From Gemmatimonadetes bacterium bin94 (GTDB lineage Bacteria; Gemmatimonadota; Gemmatimonadetes; Longimicrobiales; Gaopeijiaceae): a stretch of DNA of 64,000 bases. The position numbers and the translations under genes are program-made. The notes under the pieces were generated by a model that worked only from the letters and a program-made list of their open reading frames with translations, did not search any database and was not told the origin of the DNA. The DNA lies in contig MPNE01000003.1 in assembly GCA_002238865.1 (NCBI GenBank), positions 124,001 through 188,000 of the forward strand. Reading direction: 5' to 3'. Position 1 is the first letter of the stretch. Each line of letters starts with the position of its first letter. This document shows, piece by piece, positions 39,018-48,822 of this stretch.

Positions 39018-42000
39018 TCAGGACGGGAGGCGGAGGAGATCCGAGGTCAGGAGGAAACGCCCGAAGACGTTGAGCTGCAGCTGGGTCGTGCCCGCACGCT
39101 GACCCACAAAGGAGCGCCGGTCCACATAGCGAAGCCGCATCCCCAGCTGGAAATCGCGAACCGACGAGTCGACCGAAAGGGAACCGATGCGCTCCAGCTG
39201 GTCGATGAATGCCACGCACGGACTGTAAGGATTGGGGATTCTGCACTGCACCTCGTCGCCGTAGGTCATGTCCATCGTGATGCGGAGCGGCACCCCCCGT
39301 TCCCGGAAGGCCCGCAGGGGCGAGCGGAAGGAAGCGGAAACCCGAATCGAGTGCCGGTCACGCCGCCGTCTGGTGTCGCCGGTGGGATCGTAGCTCTCTC
39401 CCCGGTTCAGTGTTCCATCGTAGCTCAGCGTCAACCCTCGAACGAACGCCAGCGTGACGGCCATGGGGACCTCGCGGTCCTCGCGGAAGCGATCCTGCTG
39501 CGTGCCTGCACCGAACTCCAGGCTGCGCGTAACCCTTCGGTATCCCGAGCTCAGAGACAGCCGTTCCACCGCCACGGACACGAATCCGGGCAACGCCACG
39601 TCGCCGACCGACGCTCGCAGATCGGGCCATACGCGCTGCAGGTCTTCGCGGTCGGAACGGGTATCCAGGGTCCCGTTGCGGGCCCGGTCGAAGCTCAGCC
39701 CGACAGAAGCGGAACCCGGCAGCCTGAGTCCGCCACGCACATTGATCCGGTCGCGCTCGCTGAGCGTAGACGCCGAATCGGCACCGACCATCAGAAAATC
39801 ATCCCGACCGCCCCACCCCAGCTGGTAGAAGGCGCCAGGGTCGACGGCCTCCCGGTTGAACCGCGATGTGAGGCCGTTCGAGTAGGTGACCGCGAGTGGT
39901 TCGAAGGACCGGGCCCACCACGGGGACGCGGTACCCCCACCGGCCTCCTCGGCCATGCGACCGGGGTCGATCGAGAAGTTGGCCGTAAGGTTGCGCTGTC
40001 CGTCGACGTTTCGGAGCAGCGCCAGCGCGGAGTCCACAGGGGTGTGACGGGTGCCGATCAGGTCGGCGTTGCGTTCCGACAGATAGATCGTGGTCACCTG
40101 GACGCTGCTCCGCGCCCACTCGGTAAGGCGGGGCTGGAAGGCCAGCCGCGTCCTCACGTGCCGATTCACCTCCCAGCCAAAGTCGACCCCCGACACCTGC
40201 CTCCTCTCGCCGGAGAGCAGCTCTCGGCTGTCGGGGTCGCCGGCCAGCTCCTCCACAGCCAGGAGGTCCCGCCCGCTAAGCAGGTCGGCCGTCGCGATCA
40301 GGGACTCGACGGGTCGAAAGCCCACCCGGGCGGACGCCGTCACGAGCCGCCGGGGCGCCAGCGTTGCGGTCGCCAGCGAGTCTCCCCCGGTCCGGATGAT
40401 CCTGTCGAAGCGAAGCGTACTCAGGTCGCGGTTCAGCAATTCGCTCTCGAGGCCGAAGCTCTCCGGAGTCCAGCGCAGCCGGGCACCGGCGATCCGCTCC
40501 TCGAGAAAGGAGGGCAGGATGGCCCGCAGCACGGACCGCACGGCCCCGGGGAAGATCGGGAAGTCATGGCGAACCGGAGTGGCGGCGTATCCGACGAGGG
40601 CGTCGACGCCGGACCCGTCGCTCTCGGTTGTAATCGTGCGCAGGCTGGACCGCACCATGCCCGCCCGCACATCGAGACCACCGAGTACGGCACTCCAGAA
40701 GCCCCCATCCTCCGGCGCAGGTCTTCGCAGCGAGAAGTCGATTCGCGAGCGGCTGAAACCCGGGTTTCGCAGGCCCTCCAGCCGGTCGGCGCGGACATCG
40801 CTGCGGCCAAGGAAGATCGGCGACTGGGTCTCGCGCTCGTGGGTGACCGAGAGGGGCGCCTCCAGACCCCACGAACCCGGGGCAAACCGAGCCAGCTGCA
40901 CCGTGGCATTGACGTCCAGGATGCGGTCGTCCTGGAAGGTGGGCGTCGCGCGCAACTGGCGAAAATACCCGCCACGGCTGCGGAAGCTGGCCCGCGACTG
41001 CAGGAACTCTCCACCCCGGACTTCGGCGTCGAATGCCGAAACCAGCCCCGCGTCCCGGATTCCGCGACCGAGACGGAGTTCGTCCACCCATATCTCGCCG
41101 GAGATCGGGGCTCCCGACTCGTTCACCACACCGAGGCTGATCTCCCGAACCGAGGCCAGGTTGGGGGCCCGGCCACGGTCCTGCAGAACGACCGCGTACA
41201 CCGAATCGGCCGACCAGAGAACGAGTGGCGAGTCACCCGGCATCCCGGGGGCGAGAATCAGCTGCTCCTCGGCGCGCCGCCGCAGCGTGAGCCACTCGTC
41301 GAACCGGATGACGACCTCGGGCAACCAGTCCTCTTCCCGCACCATCCCCGGCACGTCCGTCCGATCCAGTCGGGCCCGGTACAGGTAGAAATTCCTGTCG
41401 TCGGTTCCGATCTTGACAAAGAAGTAGGCGGGGGTTTCCAGTCCGAAGTCGCCGTCCGCGGCGACGGCCCACAGCCGGGCCTCCTGGTAGGAGAGGAAGT
41501 CACGGGGGCGTTGGGGGAACCGGTTGTAGACCTCGACTCTGTCGCCAGGCTGCACACCCTCGAATCCGATGGACAGAGAGCGCTCGTTGAACTCGATTCC
41601 CTGCCCTCCGAACGCCGCCGTCGGGTCGTCGAGCTGCTCGATTACGCCCGGCGGAGAGGCGTAGGCATCGCCGACCGTCAGCCGGGAGACCGGGCTCACC
41701 TCCACCCGGCCCATCACCGACACGGTGTCCCCGCCCACTCCGGTGAGCACCCCCGTCAGGGACCGCTTGATCCACGTCGACCCCACGATCCCCATGCGTG
41801 CGAGCACGAACGAGTCACGGCGCTTGCCGGCCACGGTCAGCCGCAGGTGCCGAACGGCGCGCAACTCCGCGTCGGTGATGGAGCCGCCCACGTCGAGGCC
41901 CGACGGGTCTCGCAGCGGAATCCGATAGAGGCGGAACGCGGTCCCCGTCTCGTCCCTGTCCCGGACCAGGAAGGGCGAGGATCCGTCCAGGCGGATCACG

Positions 42001-45000
42001 AATCGGCGATACCGCTCCAGCGTGTCCAGGTTCCCGTCCTCGTCCAGATCCTCCGAATCGGGGCGGCCGTTGCCTCGCGTGCAGTTGGCGTTGGGATCGC
42101 CCAGGCGGTACACGCGGGCCCGTTCGCCGAAACAGTCCTCGTCCCACACCCCCCGTCCATCCGCGATCCTCCCCCAGACTTCACCCCGCCGGGGATCGGC
42201 TTCCTGGTCCAGGATCCCCAGCCCCCAGGGTACCCCCGACACCGGCTTCACTCCGTTCACGGCACCGATGGTATCGACAAAGAGCGCATCCTCGCTCACG
42301 ATCCCGAGATCGAGCACCAGGCTGAGGAAGTCCCCGTCGCGCACGTAGAACTCGACGAAGTCACTCTTCGTGAGGTCGGTGCCGGTAGGACTGAGGACGG
42401 TGGTGATCGACGACCATCCACCCCTCCCCTCCTCGTCGCCGCTCTCCGGCTGGAAACGAACGAAGAGCCCCGGCTCCCGCACCGCGCTCCCCGTGATCCG
42501 GATCTGCTGGTCGATATCGGCACTGGGGTTGAACCCCTGGAACACGTCCAGACTGTCGCCGCCCACGTCTTCGGTCACCCATGTGTGCTGCCACGTGAGT
42601 GTCGCCAGGGTGGCAGGCGAAAACTCCGGCGGCAGCACATCTTCCGCCCCGTCCGTGAAGGCGGGCATGCTCCCGCGGCGCCAATCCTGACCCTGGACCG
42701 AGAGGGAGCGGGCGTTGACGCCATCGTAGTCGTCCAGGTAGACGTCCCCCTGGGTGTTCGGATTCGGCAGGGAGACCGCGGTCTCACCCGACAGGTGGAC
42801 GGACGACTGCCCACCCGCGTCCAGCCCCGGCACCGCGTTCAGCAGGCGTGTGAGAACGGGAGCGTCCAGGTTGACTGCGCCGTTGACCGCGCCGAGGCCC
42901 ACCGCCCCGGCTTCCACGCCGAGCTGCGGTCGCCTCACCAGTTCGTCCTCGGTCTGGTAGAGACCGGTCAGGTTGAGGGCGCCGTAGTCTCCGAGGTCGT
43001 AGCTGGCGTTCAACCCGAAGACCGAAGAGGAAGCCACCTGGAAAAAGCTGCGCTGCTCCCAGGTCACGTCCAGCACCCGCCCCGGATTCGCGGCCAGGAG
43101 GGCGTCCGGACCGACGAGGGTCAACTGGCCCACGTCATAGTCGATCACGTAGTCCACGTCGCGGAGCAGCGCACGGTCGCCCAGGGTGACTCGCTCCGTG
43201 CCCTCCCGGATCCCCACCGCACCCAGGGCAAACGAGGAAAGAAGTCCTTCGCCCCGCACCTCGTACGTCAGGTTCAGGCGGAACACACCGCCGTTCTCGC
43301 GTTCGAACGGGTCGGGGTCCCTGTAGATGCGCGCGTTCCGGTTGTCCCCCAGGATTCTGCGGACCTCCACCGAGTCGACTGCGAGACTCGTCAGCGGAGG
43401 AGGATACGCGAACGGCTCGAGTGTCGGAAAGATGATGAACGTCCCCGAGACGGGGGGCTGATCCTCGAACGAGTCCAGCGCCGGGCGGTACAACTGTGAC
43501 AGATCGAGCCGGTCGACGGGCGACTCCTCGTCCAGGCCGAAGAGGCGCAGATAGGTCAGGTCGTCGCCGTTCGGGCGGCGGGCGAACGTCCGTCCCGCGC
43601 TCTCCTCTCCAAGGGACACCGTGAGTCCGACCGAGCCCGGATCCACCTCTCCGGACGACGAAACCCTGTAGACCTGGTGCATCTCCATCCGCCACGTCGG
43701 CTGGCCGGGCTGGTGCTGGGCGGACGAGGCCTTGAGCAGCTGGAGCCGAGGTCTCCCCCCGCTGCGGTAGATGCGCTCGGGGTTGTAGGTGCCGATGGTG
43801 TCTCCCGCCGCGGTGATGTAGGTGACGGCCAGGATTTCGCCGGGACTCAGGGGTGAGCGCAACGCGATCCAGAGACCGCTGGGATGCACCACGTAGTCCT
43901 GACCCGGCCGCAGGTAGCGGAACCACGCCGACTCGGTGACGGTGTCCGCTCCGGCCCCGGCGAACGCGTCGGCCTGAATGTACCCCTCGACCTGCTGCCG
44001 CGAGTACAGGTCGATCTCGGAACGGTACAGCTGGATCGGGTCCGCCCCGGGCGCGACGGACGGCGGGGCTCCGGACGGGGTGAGTCCGAGCGCGTCCACA
44101 TGCGGGTAGTCGGGGAAGGCCGTCGGATCGAAGAGGAAGAAGAACTGCCCTTCGACGTAGTCCGCGTCGTCGAGCGCAAGCGTATCGGCCCGCGAGAAGT
44201 TCCGGCCCGATCCTTCGAGGCGAAAGCTCCGTGACGTCACCTCACCGTTCTGTTGCGCCCATACGGACTGGATGTCGACCGGGCCGGCTTCGAACGCGGC
44301 CTGAAAGCCGAAGTTCCCGGCGGGCACTGCTTCACGCAGGAATCGCGAAGGCGGGAGGTCGAAGCGAACGTCTCCGACCGCGAAACGTTGCAGAAACTCC
44401 CCCGAAAGCCCCCGGTAGTTGATGTTGACCCGGTTGGCCCCCTGGAATTCACGCGTCTGGTCGTAGTCGACGTCCACCACAATGCGATCGGTGATCGTCC
44501 CGTCGGCGTCGGCCGCGAACTGGATGTCGGGGGTGATCTGGGGAAGCAGCGAGACTTCGCACGTCACCTGGACGGTTTCGTCACAGGGCCGGTACTGCGC
44601 CCAGTCTCCCCCGAACTGTCCGGTACCCCTGAGCGAGAACCCGAGATCGGCGAATTCATTGACGAACCTCGAAGGCGCCGTGGCGCGGCGGCCCGGAAGC
44701 GAGCCTTCTGCCGGGTCCGGAACGTCCCCGTAGCCGATGACGCGCCCCAGGGTGCCGAAGCGGAAAAGAGGTTCCCGGTCCCAATCCGGCCGTGCAAGGG
44801 CGGGGAGACGGGCGGCGGCGAAGGCGGGGGGGGGAAGTGCGGCGATGGCGGCCCCGAACCGGGTAACGGGTATGCGGGCCCTGCCGAGCCGCACGAAGGG
44901 TACCGCGGGCGCGGGTGGCGAGAGCAGGGGGGGAAGCGGTTGCCGCAACTGGGGGATGATCCAGAGCAGCGTGTCGGCGACGGGTGGCCGCCGCTCCTGT

Positions 45001-45131
45001 GCAGTTCCGTCCCCCGGTGCCATGAGCCCGGCCCCGGCAGAGCACAGGATCGACAGCGCCGTCACATGGCGAAACCGGTCCGCGCGCCGCCCCAACCGGG
45101 TGAGAACATGCCGGGACCGGTTATGTTTCAT
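39018..45131 (-). CDS. SprA/Sov-like outer-membrane translocon protein
   Basis: 2037 residues, the size of SprA, the giant barrel of the type IX secretion system. After a signal peptide, blocks match SprA from memory: DYDQTREFQGANRVNINYRG, VWAQQNGEVTSRSFRLEG, ILAVTYITAAGDTIG, RLQLLKASS, the FPTLEPF stretch, VTLGDRALLRDVDYVIDYDVGQ, VYLDDYDGVNARSLS and DPRRGEVWGRI. The C-terminal third consists of amphipathic strands ending in a hydrophobic strand, as expected for a barrel. SprA exports folded proteins with C-terminal sorting domains across the outer membrane in Bacteroidota. Whether this one does so is inference; no other T9SS gene is seen here. It is divergent from lptF. Confidence 0.8.
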   Translation of the reverse strand: MKHNRSRHVLTRLGRRADRFRHVTALSILCSAGAGLMAPGDGTAQERRPPVADTLLWIIPQLRQPLPPLLSPPAPAVPFVRLGRARIPVTRFGAAIAALPPPAFAAARLPALARPDWDREPLFRFGTLGRVIGYGDVPDPAEGSLPGRRATAPSRFVNEFADLGFSLRGTGQFGGDWAQYRPCDETVQVTCEVSLLPQITPDIQFAADADGTITDRIVVDVDYDQTREFQGANRVNINYRGLSGEFLQRFAVGDVRFDLPPSRFLREAVPAGNFGFQAAFEAGPVDIQSVWAQQNGEVTSRSFRLEGSGRNFSRADTLALDDADYVEGQFFFLFDPTAFPDYPHVDALGLTPSGAPPSVAPGADPIQLYRSEIDLYSRQQVEGYIQADAFAGAGADTVTESAWFRYLRPGQDYVVHPSGLWIALRSPLSPGEILAVTYITAAGDTIGTYNPERIYRSGGRPRLQLLKASSAQHQPGQPTWRMEMHQVYRVSSSGEVDPGSVGLTVSLGEESAGRTFARRPNGDDLTYLRLFGLDEESPVDRLDLSQLYRPALDSFEDQPPVSGTFIIFPTLEPFAYPPPLTSLAVDSVEVRRILGDNRNARIYRDPDPFERENGGVFRLNLTYEVRGEGLLSSFALGAVGIREGTERVTLGDRALLRDVDYVIDYDVGQLTLVGPDALLAANPGRVLDVTWEQRSFFQVASSSVFGLNASYDLGDYGALNLTGLYQTEDELVRRPQLGVEAGAVGLGAVNGAVNLDAPVLTRLLNAVPGLDAGGQSSVHLSGETAVSLPNPNTQGDVYLDDYDGVNARSLSVQGQDWRRGSMPAFTDGAEDVLPPEFSPATLATLTWQHTWVTEDVGGDSLDVFQGFNPSADIDQQIRITGSAVREPGLFVRFQPESGDEEGRGGWSSITTVLSPTGTDLTKSDFVEFYVRDGDFLSLVLDLGIVSEDALFVDTIGAVNGVKPVSGVPWGLGILDQEADPRRGEVWGRIADGRGVWDEDCFGERARVYRLGDPNANCTRGNGRPDSEDLDEDGNLDTLERYRRFVIRLDGSSPFLVRDRDETGTAFRLYRIPLRDPSGLDVGGSITDAELRAVRHLRLTVAGKRRDSFVLARMGIVGSTWIKRSLTGVLTGVGGDTVSVMGRVEVSPVSRLTVGDAYASPPGVIEQLDDPTAAFGGQGIEFNERSLSIGFEGVQPGDRVEVYNRFPQRPRDFLSYQEARLWAVAADGDFGLETPAYFFVKIGTDDRNFYLYRARLDRTDVPGMVREEDWLPEVVIRFDEWLTLRRRAEEQLILAPGMPGDSPLVLWSADSVYAVVLQDRGRAPNLASVREISLGVVNESGAPISGEIWVDELRLGRGIRDAGLVSAFDAEVRGGEFLQSRASFRSRGGYFRQLRATPTFQDDRILDVNATVQLARFAPGSWGLEAPLSVTHERETQSPIFLGRSDVRADRLEGLRNPGFSRSRIDFSLRRPAPEDGGFWSAVLGGLDVRAGMVRSSLRTITTESDGSGVDALVGYAATPVRHDFPIFPGAVRSVLRAILPSFLEERIAGARLRWTPESFGLESELLNRDLSTLRFDRIIRTGGDSLATATLAPRRLVTASARVGFRPVESLIATADLLSGRDLLAVEELAGDPDSRELLSGERRQVSGVDFGWEVNRHVRTRLAFQPRLTEWARSSVQVTTIYLSERNADLIGTRHTPVDSALALLRNVDGQRNLTANFSIDPGRMAEEAGGGTASPWWARSFEPLAVTYSNGLTSRFNREAVDPGAFYQLGWGGRDDFLMVGADSASTLSERDRINVRGGLRLPGSASVGLSFDRARNGTLDTRSDREDLQRVWPDLRASVGDVALPGFVSVAVERLSLSSGYRRVTRSLEFGAGTQQDRFREDREVPMAVTLAFVRGLTLSYDGTLNRGESYDPTGDTRRRRDRHSIRVSASFRSPLRAFRERGVPLRITMDMTYGDEVQCRIPNPYSPCVAFIDQLERIGSLSVDSSVRDFQLGMRLRYVDRRSFVGQRAGTTQLQLNVFGRFLLTSDLLRLPS

Positions 45132-45218
45132 GATTCAGGCCGACAACCCACGGGAGCTCCCCCGAGTCATAGGAGTATCCCCCGACAAAGCCGGCTCGAG
45201 AGCCCAACCCGACCGAAC
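45132..45218. other. Divergent promoter region, sprA-like gene and lptF
   Basis: 87 bases separate the two start codons, so both promoters must lie here or overlap the coding sequences. No clear -35/-10 pair was recognised. Confidence 0.35.
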
Positions 45219-46646
45219 ATGACAATCCTCACCCGCTACCTGATCCGCTCACACGTGGGTCCCTTTCTGTTCACCTTCAGCCTTCTCACCGGGCTGCTGT
45301 TTCTCAACACGGTCACCAGGCTGTTGCAGGATCTCGTCGGAAAAGGGCTCCCCGGGGAAGTGATCCTCGAAGCCCTCGTCCTCTCCTTCCCGCACACTGT
45401 GGCGCTGACCCTCCCCATGGCCGTCCTCCCGGCGGTTCTGTACACCTTCAGCGAATTGGCGACGGCAAGCGAGGTCGTGGCCATGTCCGGGAGCGGCGTC
45501 CAGCCCCGCAGACTCTTCCTGCCGGTTCTGCTCCTTGGAGTCGTCCTCAGTGGAATCACATACACCTTCAATGACCGAATACTCCCCGAGGCGAATCACC
45601 AGCTGAAAAACCTTCGCAACTCCATTCGCCAGAAGAGTCCCACCTTCCAACTTCGAGAACGTGTGGTCAACCTCATCGAGGCGGGGAACGGTCTCGGTCC
45701 CTACTACATGAGGGTCGACAACATCGACCCCATGTCCAACGAGCTGACCGATGTCGTCATCTATGATATGAGCCAACAGGGCGTTCGGCGCACGACCTAC
45801 GCCGAGCGGGGCAACATGCAACTGGACGCCGCCTTCACCGACCTTCAGCTGCGCCTTCACAAAGGGCACACCTACGAAGTCGGCAGCGGCGACATCGGCA
45901 GCTTTCAGCAGACCGGCTTCGAGCAGCAGCTGTACATGCTGCGCGGAGTTGGCGATGTCTTCGAGGATCTGGGGGACAACCAGCGCAGCGACCGGGAGAT
46001 GTCGGTGGCCCTGCTGCGCGATTCGGCGGCGGCCAAACGGCTCGCAATCGATTCGATCAGAGAGGAATCGCGCGCGAATGCGGTCGGGGCCGTTCAGCGC
46101 GCACTGGGGCGGGGTCCAGCCTCCGATTCCGTTCGCTCCGCAGGACCCGGTTTCGCCAAGACGATGGCCCTTTCGCAGGGCTCTCAGCTGGCCCCGGACG
46201 AAATCACGCGGACGGTCTCGGTCACCGCGCGCACCAACAATGCCCGCTTCGAGGCCTTGCGAAAACGTGCCAATCAGTACGGCGTCGAGATCCACAAGAA
46301 GCTTGTGATCGCCACCGCGTGCATGGTGTTCGTCCTGATCGGCGTGCCCGTGGGCATCCGCTTTCCGCGCGGGGGCGTAAGCATGGTCATCGTCGTATCC
46401 GCCGTGGTGATCGGAGTCTACCAGTACGGCCTCACAACGGGCGAGGACTGGGCCGACCGCGACCTTGCCGCCCCGTTCTGGACCATGTGGGCGCCGAGCC
46501 TGATCTTCCTTGTGGTCGGGATCCTGCTGGTCTCCCGCATGGGCAGGTGGACGGCCACCGCGCGCGAAAGCGGCTGGCGCGAGATCTGGACCGCGGCCAG
46601 GGCCCTTGCCGGCAGGGTCCTCCGGCGCCGGAGATCGCCCGCGTGA
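45219..46646 (+). CDS. lptF: LPS export ABC transporter permease LptF
   Basis: 475 residues from the ATG at 45219; upstream the frame stays open antisense to the sprA-like gene but has no homology. It begins LTRYLIRSHVGPFLFTFSLLTGLLFLN with three early helices, then a large periplasmic beta-jellyroll domain (about 105-340) and three C-terminal helices including IGVPVGIRFPRGGVSM. LptF pairs with LptG and two LptB ATPases to extract LPS from the inner membrane. It overlaps lptG by GTGA, consistent with a diderm, LPS-bearing cell. Confidence 0.92.
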   Translation: MTILTRYLIRSHVGPFLFTFSLLTGLLFLNTVTRLLQDLVGKGLPGEVILEALVLSFPHTVALTLPMAVLPAVLYTFSELATASEVVAMSGSGVQPRRLFLPVLLLGVVLSGITYTFNDRILPEANHQLKNLRNSIRQKSPTFQLRERVVNLIEAGNGLGPYYMRVDNIDPMSNELTDVVIYDMSQQGVRRTTYAERGNMQLDAAFTDLQLRLHKGHTYEVGSGDIGSFQQTGFEQQLYMLRGVGDVFEDLGDNQRSDREMSVALLRDSAAAKRLAIDSIREESRANAVGAVQRALGRGPASDSVRSAGPGFAKTMALSQGSQLAPDEITRTVSVTARTNNARFEALRKRANQYGVEIHKKLVIATACMVFVLIGVPVGIRFPRGGVSMVIVVSAVVIGVYQYGLTTGEDWADRDLAAPFWTMWAPSLIFLVVGILLVSRMGRWTATARESGWREIWTAARALAGRVLRRRRSPA

Positions 46647-47710
46647 TCCGGACCCTGGACCGCATGGTGGGTCTTACGTTCACCTGGCTGTTCATGGTGT
46701 TCGTGTTGAGCGTGCCGATCCTGTTCATCCTCGGTGACCTGTCCGATCAGCAGGGACGTTTCCTCGACCGGGGCCTCTCCGTACTGGACATCGCGCATGG
46801 ATACCTCTTCATGTATCCCCACTTCATCCTCTGGTCCGCACCGGTCGCGGCTCTCATCGCCGCGGTCTTCACCGTCCATTCCATGACCACCCACCGGGAA
46901 ATCCAGGCGGCCAAGGCGGGTGGCATCTCCTTCCACCGTCTCGTCGCGCCCCTGTGGCCGGTGGGTGCGGCGCTGACCGGCGGCGCGTTCCTTCTGGCCT
47001 CCATCGTCCCCGGCGCGAACCAGAGGGCAGCGGAGATCTTCGGGGAGCGGGAGATGCGAAGGGAATGGCGGCACGACTTCGTCTACCAGACGGAAACCGA
47101 AGAGACGCTGAGCGTGCAACAGCTGTTCATCGCGTCGAATTCGATGGACGGCGTGCTGATGGAGAAATGGGAGGAAGACGGGTCGCTCAGCCACGTGTGG
47201 GCCGACGAGGCAGTCTTCGCCGAGGGTCAGGGCTGGACCTTCCGCCAGGGGTACCTGCGGCTGATCCGCCCCGGAGGAACCGAGACCACGTACGCCTTCG
47301 AGCGCTATCGCCCTCTCGAACTCACCGTCGCCCCGGAGGAGCTGCTCGACGACCCCCCCGAAGAAGAAGAGATGAGTTACGGCGAACTGGGACGCCAGGC
47401 CGCGGCCGTATACCGTTCGGGCGGCGACCCCAGGGAGCTCCTGGTGGCGCGCGAACAGAAGCTGGCGATCCCCGCGGCCATCCTGGTGATCGTCCTCTTC
47501 GGCACGCCGCTGGCCACCACCGTCGAGAAGGGGGGTGCGGCTTTCGGTGTCGGCGTGTCCCTGGGTTCGACCCTGCTGTATATCCTCCTTCTCAGACTGT
47601 TCGGAGCCATCGGCGCGGCGGGGGGGATACCACCCTTCTGGGCTGCCTGGACACCCAACGTCCTGTTCCTCGCCGTCGGGATCGTCCTCCTCTTCCGGGT
47701 TCGGACCTAG
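46643..47710 (+). CDS. lptG: LPS export ABC transporter permease LptG
   Basis: 355 residues from a GTG overlapping the lptF stop. It shares the six-helix plus jellyroll plan: LDRMVGLTFTWLFMVFVLSVPILFILGDL, a central block EIQAAKAGGISFHRLVAP, a periplasmic domain (about 110-250) with an acidic DDPPEEEEM stretch, and three final helices (IPAAILVIVLFGTPLATTVEKGGAAFG). It works with LptF. The gene converges on the dapF-like gene with 28 bases between stops. Confidence 0.9.
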   Translation: MIRTLDRMVGLTFTWLFMVFVLSVPILFILGDLSDQQGRFLDRGLSVLDIAHGYLFMYPHFILWSAPVAALIAAVFTVHSMTTHREIQAAKAGGISFHRLVAPLWPVGAALTGGAFLLASIVPGANQRAAEIFGEREMRREWRHDFVYQTETEETLSVQQLFIASNSMDGVLMEKWEEDGSLSHVWADEAVFAEGQGWTFRQGYLRLIRPGGTETTYAFERYRPLELTVAPEELLDDPPEEEEMSYGELGRQAAAVYRSGGDPRELLVAREQKLAIPAAILVIVLFGTPLATTVEKGGAAFGVGVSLGSTLLYILLLRLFGAIGAAGGIPPFWAAWTPNVLFLAVGIVLLFRVRT

Positions 47711-47738
47711 TCGGACCCGGCCCGGCCAAACCAGCTGG

Positions 47739-48692
47739 CTACGTCGAGTCGGCTCGCTGGCCAGGCGTCCCCCGGCCCTTCAAGAACCCCGGCGCGAACT
47801 CCCCGAAGCACACCTCCTCCACCGGTCCGCGCAGCCGCACCGTCCAATCAGGATCCACGTCGACCTCCATCGCGCCCCCCTCCATCCGAACCGTGACCGG
47901 TCCGGCCGGCACCAGCCCCAACCTCACGGCGGCGGACGCGGCGGCGCACGCCGACGTCCCCGACGCGGAGGTCGGCCCCACTCCCCGCTCCCAGATCCGG
48001 ATCGCAATCTCCCGCCCGGCCGGGGCGTCCGCGAACTGGACGTTGGCGCCTCGAGGGAAGGCCTCGCTGGTACCGATCATCGGGCCGTAGTGCTCCACCT
48101 CGCTTCGCGCCCACGACCTGCGAAAGGCAACCGCATGCGGATTGCCCACTGCCACGGGAACCACCTCCACCACATCGGCGGCCGCTCCACCCCCTCCCCG
48201 GCCGCGACCGCCCGACGGCCGCATCAGCTTGAGCGCAACCCTGCCCCGCTCGTTCACGCGAGCCCGCGCCACGAACGGCGGCCCCGTCGGGAAGGTGATC
48301 CTTCCCATGTCCGCGCGCGCGTCGTAGACCCCCTGCGCATCGGGGCCGGCTACCTCCAACCGGATCCGGTCGCCACCCACCGTGACGAAAAAAGGACCAT
48401 CACCCGCGCGTCCCAGATGTTTCATGTAGACGCCCGCGATCCGGAGCCCGTTGCCGCTGCGCTCGAACTCGCCGCCGTCGGGGTTGAACATGCGCAGCCT
48501 CGTCTCCGCTCCCCTCGCGGTGGACTCGACCACCACCAGGCCGTCGGCACCGGGGCCGCGCCAGCGGTCGCAGATACGCCGGATCAGCTCGGTGGTCAGC
48601 GAGGGGCCGGCGCCTTCCTCGAAGACCAGATAGTCGTTGCCGTGGCCGTGCGCCTTGAAGAAGCGCGGATGTACGCTCAGGGGTGTTCGCAA
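47739..48692 (-). CDS. Diaminopimelate epimerase-fold protein lacking both catalytic cysteines
   Basis: 317 residues with the DapF layout: FFKAHGHGNDYLVFE, RMFNPDGGEFERSGNGLR, NPHAVAF and ERGVGPTSASGTSACAAASA. In DapF the two acid-base cysteines lie in xCGNGxR and ACGSG. Here both are serine (Ser79, codon AGC; Ser244, codon TCG), and GET before the second is GPT. The substrate-contact ER pair (Glu235, Arg236) and NPH remain. A Gly/Arg-rich insert lies at 160-171. It may be an inactive or altered epimerase, or this lineage may use serine; a second dapF elsewhere would decide. Usual annotation would be dapF. Confidence 0.82.
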   Translation of the reverse strand: MRTPLSVHPRFFKAHGHGNDYLVFEEGAGPSLTTELIRRICDRWRGPGADGLVVVESTARGAETRLRMFNPDGGEFERSGNGLRIAGVYMKHLGRAGDGPFFVTVGGDRIRLEVAGPDAQGVYDARADMGRITFPTGPPFVARARVNERGRVALKLMRPSGGRGRGGGGAAADVVEVVPVAVGNPHAVAFRRSWARSEVEHYGPMIGTSEAFPRGANVQFADAPAGREIAIRIWERGVGPTSASGTSACAAASAAVRLGLVPAGPVTVRMEGGAMEVDVDPDWTVRLRGPVEEVCFGEFAPGFLKGRGTPGQRADST

Positions 48693-48822
48693 CTTTTCCG
48701 GCCTCCGTCTCGTCCAGCCGATTGATCGCGGGTCTCCAGGTCAATGTACCGGAACCGCGGCGCCAAATGACATTGTGTTTTCCAAGGGCCCAGGAGGGTT
48801 CGATAGAGAGGAGTGGCGGCCG

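Noticed and set aside
39351-43499. A 1382-codon open frame on the plus strand opposite the SprA-like gene
   Set aside because: It lies antisense to clearly conserved sequence, and its Arg/Pro/His/Gly-rich product is typical of the opposite strand of GC-rich genes.
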